A stretch of 24,159 nucleotides of DNA. Source: DATDPY01 sp964395765 (lineage in GTDB: Bacteria > Bacteroidota > Bacteroidia > Cytophagales > Cyclobacteriaceae). Of the stretch, positions 14,727 through 20,797 are shown in pieces. The notes beneath the pieces were generated by a model, which did not search any database, was not told the origin of the DNA, and saw nothing but the letters and a program-made list of their open reading frames with translations. The stretch covers positions 1 through 24,159 of the forward strand of contig CAYNCU010000036.1 of NCBI GenBank assembly GCA_964395765.1, in the 5' to 3' direction. A program made the translations under genes and the position numbers. Position 1 is the first letter of the stretch, and each line of letters opens with the position of its first letter.

Positions 14727-15866
14727 ATGAAGGACATAAATCCCTTTTTAATCTCAGGATATTCGGGTCCGGAATTTTTTTGTGACCGGGAGAAAGAGAC
14801 AAAACGGTTAAAAGAAGCTTCCCTGAACGGCCTGAATATGACACTTTTTTCTCCCAGGAGACTTGGCAAAACCGGGTTGATCAATCATTTGTTTTATGTA
14901 TTAAGAAAAGAAAAAATAAATACGGTATACATTGATGTATCGGGAACTGAAAATTTCAATGGGTTTATTGTTCAGTTTACCAATGCGGTTCTGAAGTTAG
15001 GATCTCCATCCAAAAATATACTATTGACCAGGGCCCTGGAATTATTCGGTAAAATAAGACCGACTCTTACCTTAAACGATCTTACCGGGATGCCTGAAAT
15101 CTCATTTCATCTTGAATCGGAAAAGGAGCAGCAGTCAACCCTGCAGGAAGTATTCGAACTGCTTGAGAAGCAAAAACAACGGAATCTGATTGCCATAGAT
15201 GAATTTCAGCAAATCAATCTGTATCCCGAGAAGAACACGGAACAGATATTAAGAAAATATATACAACTACTTAAAAACAGTAATTTTATTTTTTCAGGAA
15301 GCCAGCGGCATTTGCTTCTTCCGATGTTTACGGATGCAAAACGACCTTTCTATCAGAGCACAGGATTCCTTGCCCTGGAAAAACTGGAACACGATAAATA
15401 TAAAGACTTTATAATCAACCAATTTAAGAAGGTTAATCAGGGTATTGATGAAAAAGCAGTAAATTTCATTCTTGACTGGACACAATCCTATACTTTTTAT
15501 ACTCAATATTTCTGCAACCGGTTATATGCTAAAAATTATAAATCCATAACCGAAAAAATTCTTAAGGGAACGATACTGGAAATTTTTGCCGAAAGGGAAA
15601 CAATTTATTACAACTATAAGAAATTGCTATCCGGTCAACAGTATAAGTTAATGACGGCAATAGCCATAGAGAATGCGATCCGGGAACCTACTCACCAGGC
15701 ATTTATTAAGAAGCATGATCTTGGAAACGCTTCTACCGTGAGAAAAAGCCTGCAGGCATTGGTTGAGAAGGAGATCATTTATGAAACACTTACTGAAGAA
15801 AAATCCATTTTCAGGGTATACGATGTATTCCTTTCGAGATGGCTTCAATGGAACAACCGTAGCTAA
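14727..15866 (+). CDS. Stand-alone P-loop ATPase (archaeal-type ATPase family)
   Basis: 379 residues, no signal or membrane segment. An opening NPFLISGYSGPEFFCDREKE is followed by a Walker A variant SPRRLGKTGL (42-51), in which Ser replaces the first Gly as is common in the 'xPRRxGKT' family, Walker B LIAIDEF (154-160) and a sensor-like FSGSQRHLL (189-197). The C-terminal 80 residues look like a winged helix (SGQQYKLMTAIA...STVRKSLQALVEKEII). This STAND/MoxR-distant clade (PF01637-like) is widespread in Bacteroidota and archaea, usually as single genes with unknown role; DNA binding, stress or defence roles have been suggested for relatives but nothing here proves one. The gene is AT-rich compared with its neighbours and stands alone between two minus-strand units, which would fit acquisition by transfer. 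Confidence 0.85.
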   Translation: MKDINPFLISGYSGPEFFCDREKETKRLKEASLNGLNMTLFSPRRLGKTGLINHLFYVLRKEKINTVYIDVSGTENFNGFIVQFTNAVLKLGSPSKNILLTRALELFGKIRPTLTLNDLTGMPEISFHLESEKEQQSTLQEVFELLEKQKQRNLIAIDEFQQINLYPEKNTEQILRKYIQLLKNSNFIFSGSQRHLLLPMFTDAKRPFYQSTGFLALEKLEHDKYKDFIINQFKKVNQGIDEKAVNFILDWTQSYTFYTQYFCNRLYAKNYKSITEKILKGTILEIFAERETIYYNYKKLLSGQQYKLMTAIAIENAIREPTHQAFIKKHDLGNASTVRKSLQALVEKEIIYETLTEEKSIFRVYDVFLSRWLQWNNRS

Positions 15867-15906
15867 ACCGGCTTACCATCGATTCCGAATTTTAATTCTT
15901 GCGATT

Positions 15907-16587
15907 TCAGTCCACCTTCCTCACGCTACCTCCGCTGTTTTCTGTAGTATATTCCTTGTCCGGATTTCCACGGTACCGGATGGATCCCCCGCTGCTGGCT
16001 TCGGCATCGAGATATTTGTTGGCATTGATCCGCGCATGACCGGCTGAGCTTACCCTGACTTCGGAATTGTCGCAGTTCAGGTCTTGCGCTTCATAACCGC
16101 CCGCGCTGCTGATTTCAACCTCCTGTTTTTGAGTCTGTCCTTTTACATCCAGGTTACCGGCACTGCTGATATCGACTTCCAGGGATTTTACATCCAGGTT
16201 GATCGAACCTCTGCCGGCGCTTGAAACATCAATTTCCATTTTATCGGACTGGATGGGATCATCAGCAGTTACCTTTGAGGCAGAGCTTATACTGATGGAT
16301 TCCAGGGAGCGGTAGGTGACATAAACCGTGGCATCCACGTGGTGATAATTTCCCGATCGCATATGAATTTTCAGCTCGGAACCGCTGACTTCGGTGATCA
16401 CATTTTCGGGAGAGGTACCGCTTACGGATAATTCCGCTTTTTCTTCCTGACCTTTTTTAAGGATTACCTCGACAGCAGAACCCACGCTGATTTCATCAAA
16501 ATGGGACAAATTCCTGGTTTCATGGCTCTGTGAATATCCGAAGGAAGCCGCTAATGCAGCGAATGCAAATAGTAAAAATCTTTTCAT
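15907..16587 (-). CDS. Head-GIN-domain (DUF2807) secreted protein
   Basis: About 226 residues from ATG 16587 (MKRFLLF...), giving a standard signal peptide ending near FGYSQ; an in-frame ATG at 16608 would add seven residues (MDNNTTT). The mature part is a right-handed beta-helix-type head-GIN domain with FDEISVGSAVEVILKKG at the start and repeated turns of the form ISSAG/VSSAG (about six), spaced about 18-22 residues. These periplasmic or surface proteins occur in most Bacteroidota in several copies; their function is not established. A Cys in QDLNCD is unusual in such a helix. It converges on the ATPase gene with 40 bp between stops. Confidence 0.88.
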   Translation of the reverse strand: MKRFLLFAFAALAASFGYSQSHETRNLSHFDEISVGSAVEVILKKGQEEKAELSVSGTSPENVITEVSGSELKIHMRSGNYHHVDATVYVTYRSLESISISSASKVTADDPIQSDKMEIDVSSAGRGSINLDVKSLEVDISSAGNLDVKGQTQKQEVEISSAGGYEAQDLNCDNSEVRVSSAGHARINANKYLDAEASSGGSIRYRGNPDKEYTTENSGGSVRKVD

Positions 16588-16610
16588 TGTTGTTGTGTTG
16601 TTATCCAATA

Positions 16611-16642
16611 TCTATTGACGGACAGCAATTTAAATAGTTGCA
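16611..16642 (-). promoter_or_regulatory. ECF-sigma-like promoter candidate of the head-GIN gene
   Basis: On the minus strand TGCAAC (16642-16637) is followed, after 17 bp, by GTCAATAGA (16619-16611). TGCAAC with GTC(T/A)A at 16-18 bp resembles ECF-sigma promoters of Bacteroidota. The same arrangement occurs before the DUF5916 gene at 23521-23552. The leader to the ATG at 16587 would be about 18-20 nt. Confidence 0.4.
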
Positions 16643-16728
16643 TGGTATTTAAAAAGTTTATTGAAAATTTTTACATTCATGCAGGAAAAAGCCCCCAAAA
16701 CCCTAATTGTCATTAAAATGCGTGTTTT

Positions 16729-17130
16729 ATGACGGAATCATTCACAGTTACCGTCCTGGTCCCAGCCCCGCCTGAAAGGATTTATAAGGCCTGGCTTAAC
16801 AGCCGTGAGCATTCAGCTTTTACGGGGAGTAAGGCTGTTGTGAGTGCGGCGCCGCGAGGGAAATTCAATGCCTGGGATGGTTATATAATCGGAAAAAACC
16901 TGGCACTTAAACCTTGTTCAAGAATAGTCCAGGCCTGGAGGACTACTGAATTTTCAGATAGTGACCCGGATTCAAGAGTTGAAATTACTTTTGAAGAAGA
17001 ACATGGAAAAACAAGAATAACCCTGCATCACGCCAATATTCCCGCCGGACAGGCTAAATCCTACAAACAGGGTTGGAAGGATTTTTATTTTAAACCGATG
17101 AAGGAATATTTCCGTAATACACAAGGCTGA
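16729..17130 (+). CDS. AHSA1/SRPBCC-domain protein
   Basis: 133 residues, one START-like helix-grip domain of the AHSA1 (activator of Hsp90 ATPase homologue 1-like) family. Visible landmarks are VPAPPERIYKAWLN (11-24), FNAWDGYIIGKNLAL (46-60), IVQAWRT (66-72), VEITFEE (83-89) and the C-terminal helix SYKQGWKDFYFKPMKEYF. The PERIYKAW...HSAFTG opening is typical. Members bind hydrophobic ligands or act as polyketide-cyclase-like or chaperone-associated proteins; the ligand cannot be predicted. There is no signal peptide. The gene is single, 141 bp from the divergent head-GIN gene and 180 bp before the aldolase gene. Confidence 0.88.
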   Translation: MTESFTVTVLVPAPPERIYKAWLNSREHSAFTGSKAVVSAAPRGKFNAWDGYIIGKNLALKPCSRIVQAWRTTEFSDSDPDSRVEITFEEEHGKTRITLHHANIPAGQAKSYKQGWKDFYFKPMKEYFRNTQG

Positions 17131-17310
17131 GAATCTTCCGCACGTCAATAATCGCCGATATTTATTACCCAAATACCTCCCGAAAATTCCAATTTTAGCG
17201 TATAATTGCGGCTGTTGAATGCATCCCGGAAAAGGGATGAAATGACGGTACATCGAAGGTGCCTGATTAAGGATTTTTAGAGGTTATTTTTAAAACTAAA
17301 TCGAAAAAAT

Positions 17311-18360
17311 ATGATTTCCACTATTGAAAAACAGCTTACGGATGACCTTAAGGAGTTACTGGAACATAAATGTATATTTCCGAAGGAACACCTGCATTTG
17401 CCGGGCCCCGATATAGTCGATAGGATCTATGCACAGTCCGACCGTTCTCCCAATGTGCTCAGGAACATTCAATCCTTGATCGAGCATGGAAGACTTTCCG
17501 GAACAGGTTATGTTTCCATACTGCCGGTTGACCAGGGAATAGAGCACAGCGGGGGCGCATCGTTTGCACCGAATCCGATTTATTTTGACGGAGAAAATAT
17601 TGTTAAACTGGCAATCGAAGGCGGATGCAATGCTGTCGCTTCAACCCTTGGAGTGCTGGGTTCAGTGGCAAGAAAATATGCCCATAAGATCCCCTTTATC
17701 CTGAAGATCAATCATAATGAAATCCTTTCCTATCCGAATAAATATGACCAGATCCTGTTCGGCGGCGTGGAGCAGGCATTTGACATGGGTTGCGCAGGTG
17801 TAGGGGCAACGATTTATTTCGGCTCTGAAGAAAGCAGCAGGCAGATCATTGAGATCTCACAGGTATTCCAGCATGCCCATGAACTGGGAATGTTTACCGT
17901 ATTATGGTGCTATCTCCGCAATTCGGGATTCAAGAAAGATGGTGTTGATTACCATACGGCTGCCGACCTCACGGGTCAGGCTAACCATCTCGGTGTGACC
18001 ATCGAAGCGGATATAATCAAACAGAAACTCCCGACCAATAACGGAGGTTATAAAGCCATTAATTTTGGTAAGACCCACGAAAAAGTCTATACGGAATTGT
18101 CTACCGATAATCCCATCGATCTTACCCGTTACCAGGTTATTAATAATTATATGGGAAGAATGGGTTTGATCAACTCCGGCGGGGCTTCCGGTAAAAATGA
18201 CCTGGCAGAAGCAGTCAAGACCGCCATCATTAACAAACGGGCTGGTGGAATGGGACTGATCTCCGGAAGGAAGGCATTTCAGAAATCGATGAAAGACGGA
18301 GTTGCGCTTCTTAATGCCATTCAGGATGTATATCTTGATAAGGATATTACCATCGCATAA
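17311..18360 (+). CDS. fbaB: Class I fructose-bisphosphate aldolase (FbaB/DhnA type)
   Basis: 349 residues. It cleaves fructose-1,6-bisphosphate to dihydroxyacetone phosphate and glyceraldehyde-3-phosphate, or the reverse, in the cytoplasm. LPVDQGIEHS (71-80), ILKINHNE (130-137) and IEADIIKQKLP (231-241), which should hold the Schiff-base lysine (Lys237), mark the archaeal-type class IA aldolase; the C-terminal block YMGRMGLINSGGASG...NKRAGGMGLISGRKAFQKSM is close to E. coli FbaB. Being a Schiff-base enzyme it needs no metal, unlike the class II aldolase. It is a single gene closed by a strong terminator; the 180-bp leader region contains no firm promoter match. Confidence 0.96.
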   Translation: MISTIEKQLTDDLKELLEHKCIFPKEHLHLPGPDIVDRIYAQSDRSPNVLRNIQSLIEHGRLSGTGYVSILPVDQGIEHSGGASFAPNPIYFDGENIVKLAIEGGCNAVASTLGVLGSVARKYAHKIPFILKINHNEILSYPNKYDQILFGGVEQAFDMGCAGVGATIYFGSEESSRQIIEISQVFQHAHELGMFTVLWCYLRNSGFKKDGVDYHTAADLTGQANHLGVTIEADIIKQKLPTNNGGYKAINFGKTHEKVYTELSTDNPIDLTRYQVINNYMGRMGLINSGGASGKNDLAEAVKTAIINKRAGGMGLISGRKAFQKSMKDGVALLNAIQDVYLDKDITIA

Positions 18361-18378
18361 AAATATATTCCAAAAAGT

Positions 18379-18413
18379 AAAAGCTGTTCTGGTAAAAGGA
18401 CAGCTTTTTTTTT
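18379..18413 (+). terminator. Rho-independent terminator of the aldolase gene
   Basis: AAAAGCTGT and ACAGCTTTT form the stem, extended by a T-G and a C-G pair, with an 8-nt loop. The right arm runs directly into a T-tract that ends at 18413. It starts 18 bp after the fbaB stop. Confidence 0.85.
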
Positions 18414-18442
18414 AAATAGTACCCTCGCCCTCGATTCTGGTA

Positions 18443-18457
18443 GTAGCGTCTCGCTAC
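18443..18457. repeat. Short REP-like palindrome GTAGCG-TCT-CGCTAC
   Basis: A perfect 6-bp inverted repeat with a 3-nt loop lying between the aldolase terminator and the fucosidase gene. It resembles small repetitive palindromes found in Bacteroidota intergenic DNA. Only one copy is in the window, so repetition is not shown. Confidence 0.35.
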
Positions 18458-18522
18458 GACCTTGCGATCCTGGAATATAATCTTAAATTTAATTACCTTG
18501 CAACCTTGAAATCCCAATATCC

Positions 18523-19971
18523 ATGAAAGCAATAAAAATATTTTTTATCCTTTCGTTTTTTGCACTGACCGATTCCTCTTGTACAAAGAAAGAAGTAAGC
18601 GACATTCAACCGAATAAAGTCGTCCCCACCCCGCAGCAGATCGCTTATGAGCAAATGGAATTTATCGGCTTCATTCATTTCGGTGTTAACACGTTTACCG
18701 ACCGGGAATGGGGAACCGGCAAGGAGGACCCGGATATTTTCAACCCGGAAAAACTGGATGCAGGACAATGGGCAAGTATAGCGAAAAAGGCAGGAATGAA
18801 GGAACTGATCATCACGGCGAAACATCATGACGGATTTTGCCTTTGGCCCAGCGCTTTTACCGATCATTCCGTGAAAAGCAGTCATTGGGAGGACGGCAAG
18901 GGTGACGTACTTAAGGATTTTTCGGAAGCCTGCGAGAAAGAAGGAATAAAACATGGATTTTATCTTTCCCCCTGGGACATGCACGAATCTTCATATGGTA
19001 CCAATGACTATAATAATTATTACCTTTCCCAGCTTAGGGAATTGCTTACCAATTACGGAAAAGTTTCCGAAGTCTGGATGGATGGAGCCAAGGGAGAAAA
19101 TGCGAAGGATATGGAATACGATTTTCCCGCATTCCGTTCGCTGATCTACCAGCTCCAGCCCGACGCCCTGATCTTTTCCGATGCCGGCCCGGATATCCGG
19201 TGGATCGGAAACGAAAACGGGATTGCCGGTACCACTAACTGGTCTACTATCAACAATGTAAATATCGTCATCGGAAAGGCAGACCCCGCCTATCTCAACA
19301 CGGGAGACCCCAATGGGAGTAATTGGGTGACCGGAGAATGTGACGTCTCCATTCGGCCGGGTTGGTTTTACCATGCTTCCCAGGACAGCCTGGTGAAATC
19401 ACCACAGCAGCTGGTAGATCTTTATTATAAATCAGTGGGAAGGAATGCCAACTTTCTTCTGAATATTCCCCCCGATAAGGATGGTCTATGGTATACTCAG
19501 GACGTAAAGAATCTGCTTGAATTCAGGTCGATCCTGGATGAAACCTTCAGCACGAACCTGGCCCGGGATAAAGAGGTTACCGCCTCCGACTGGAGAATGA
19601 AAAATGAAAAATTCTCTCCCCAAAATATAAATGATACGAGCCTGAATTCCTACTGGGCCTCCAATGACGGCATTATCAAATCCTGGTTGGAGGTTGATCT
19701 TGGCGGCCCTGTCACCTTCGACCGGATCATGATCCAGGAGCCCATCCGGTTCGGGCAAAGGATATCCGGCTTTACTGTAGATGCGTTAATGGACGGTGAG
19801 TGGAAAACCGTTGGCGAAGGAACTACGATCGGGCATAAACGATTACTCAGGATAGATCCGGTTACGACAAATAAGGTCAGGCTGATCATTACCGATGCCA
19901 ATAATACTCCTGCGATAAGTAATTTCGGGCTTTATAAAGCTTCTTCGAGGGAACCTCTAATTACGGATTGA
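18523..19971 (+). CDS. GH29 alpha-L-fucosidase with C-terminal F5/8-type C (discoidin) domain
   Basis: 482 residues. Exo-acting retaining hydrolase releasing alpha-L-fucose from glycans. An N-terminal hydrophobic segment ends in Cys20 (LTDSSC), an imperfect lipobox, so the enzyme is exported and perhaps lipid-anchored. The catalytic barrel runs from about 35 to 340: GFIHFGVNTF (49-58), TAKHHDGFCLW (98-108), HGFYLSPWD (144-152), VWMDGAKGE (184-192) with the nucleophile Asp187, and RPGWFYH (278-284). Residues about 345-472 form a discoidin-like domain (VTASDWRMKNE..., YWASNDGIIKSWLEVDLG) for carbohydrate binding. It is followed 14 bp later by the VOC gene. No SusC/SusD pair is nearby, so this is not a classical polysaccharide utilisation locus. 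Confidence 0.92.
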   Translation: MKAIKIFFILSFFALTDSSCTKKEVSDIQPNKVVPTPQQIAYEQMEFIGFIHFGVNTFTDREWGTGKEDPDIFNPEKLDAGQWASIAKKAGMKELIITAKHHDGFCLWPSAFTDHSVKSSHWEDGKGDVLKDFSEACEKEGIKHGFYLSPWDMHESSYGTNDYNNYYLSQLRELLTNYGKVSEVWMDGAKGENAKDMEYDFPAFRSLIYQLQPDALIFSDAGPDIRWIGNENGIAGTTNWSTINNVNIVIGKADPAYLNTGDPNGSNWVTGECDVSIRPGWFYHASQDSLVKSPQQLVDLYYKSVGRNANFLLNIPPDKDGLWYTQDVKNLLEFRSILDETFSTNLARDKEVTASDWRMKNEKFSPQNINDTSLNSYWASNDGIIKSWLEVDLGGPVTFDRIMIQEPIRFGQRISGFTVDALMDGEWKTVGEGTTIGHKRLLRIDPVTTNKVRLIITDANNTPAISNFGLYKASSREPLITD

Positions 19972-19985
19972 TAAATTCATGTTAT

Positions 19986-20375
19986 ATGAAAATAGATCAT
20001 ATCGGAATATGGGTGAAGGATCTCGACCGCATGGCCGGCTTCTATCAAAAATATTTTCAGGCCACTGCCGGTGAAAAATATCATAACCCGCTCAAAAATT
20101 TCACCTCATGTTTTTTGAGATTACCTTCAGGGCCTGGGATAGAACTGATGCATAACCCTTCCATTTTACCGCCCGTAGAAGTCCCCGACGTTCTGCATAC
20201 CGGTTATATACATATGTCTATATCGGTTGGAAGCGAACAGGATGTGGATTGGATCACCGAAAGCCTGCAAAATGATGGATACCCGGTCCTGGATGGTCCG
20301 CGCAGAACGGGAGATGGTTATTATGAAAGCGTTATTTCGGATCCGGAAGGAAACCGGGTGGAATTGACCGTTTAG
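19986..20375 (+). CDS. VOC-superfamily (glyoxalase/dioxygenase-fold) protein
   Basis: About 129 residues from ATG 19986, where the family's MKIDHIGIWVKDLDRMAGFYQKYF begins; a TTG at 19968 is in frame but overlaps the fucosidase stop and adds only six unlikely residues. One VOC domain is made of two beta-alpha-beta-beta-beta units: His5 near the start, ELM at about 53-55, HMSISV in the second half and DPEGNRVELTV at the end with the Glu ligand. His, His and Glu fit a divalent-metal site. Substrate unknown; possible roles are a lyase, dioxygenase or resistance-type binding protein. It lies 14 bp after the fucosidase gene and is probably co-transcribed. Confidence 0.88.
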   Translation: MKIDHIGIWVKDLDRMAGFYQKYFQATAGEKYHNPLKNFTSCFLRLPSGPGIELMHNPSILPPVEVPDVLHTGYIHMSISVGSEQDVDWITESLQNDGYPVLDGPRRTGDGYYESVISDPEGNRVELTV

Positions 20376-20797
20376 AATTTATTTTAAGAAAATCAAATCT
20401 TACCATACGATGAGGGGCCCCGGCTCAAGGCCGGTGATAATAGCTACTATTTTGGGTTAGTAAAGGAGTATCTGTTCCAAATTAATGTTATTTTACTTCT
20501 GCCATGCCTGCGAAGAAGACTCTGGTTGATAATCGAATAAATGAATATTATGGTATGTTGGTAATTCCTGCGCACCAGCTAACGATTGCCCTGGTTTTTA
20601 AACCAGGGTGAAAAAGCAAAAAACTACAAATTTCCAACTGGAAAATCAATGAGTCAATCAATGAACATGAATTCTATATCTCAATGGATTGTGAAACAAG
20701 TGAAAAGCGATTAAAGAGATTTTACTAAACCACAGGGAAGCGTCACATAAAGGAAATGTTTCGGTTTATCATTCAACACGCGACTTCAATATTTCAT
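20376..20797. other. 422-bp gene-free region with palindromes
   Basis: This lies between the stop of the VOC gene and the stop of the DUF5916 gene. No coding frame of convincing length was found on either strand. It contains CCGGC-TCAAG-GCCGG (20420-20434), AATAG-CTA-CTATT (about 20443-20455) and a perfect 9-bp-arm palindrome (20589-20608). None is followed by a U-run. It may hold the remains of a mobile element or REP-type repeats, but no transposase sequence is recognisable. Confidence 0.55.
20589..20608. repeat. Perfect palindrome CCCTGGTTT-TT-AAACCAGGG
   Basis: Nine-bp arms are separated by two T residues in the gene-free region between convergent genes. The DNA could extrude a cruciform, and either transcript could form a strong hairpin. 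No U-run follows the plus-strand copy, so it is not a standard terminator. It might be a REP-like unit or an exonuclease-blocking 3' end. Confidence 0.5.

Noticed and set aside
17201..17206. TATAAT before the aldolase gene
   Set aside because: It is an E. coli-type -10 without a partner, and Bacteroidota use TAnnTTTG; it is more than 100 bp from the start codon.
17222..17239. CATCCC-GGAAAA-GGGATG hairpin in the aldolase leader
   Set aside because: A 6-bp stem with no U-run and no partner structure; no riboswitch family is recognised.
18500..18522. GCAAC before the fucosidase gene as an ECF-type promoter
   Set aside because: No GTC(T/A)A follows at 16-18 bp, and the ATG is only 18 bp downstream.
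19968..19985. TTG start for the VOC protein
   Set aside because: It overlaps the fucosidase stop and adds six residues not seen in the family; MKIDHIGI from ATG 19986 is the usual opening.
20651..20730. Short coding-like stretch in the gene-free region
   Set aside because: A frame of about 30 codons gives a plausible-looking peptide, but it lacks a good start and matches no family; too little to call a gene or pseudogene.
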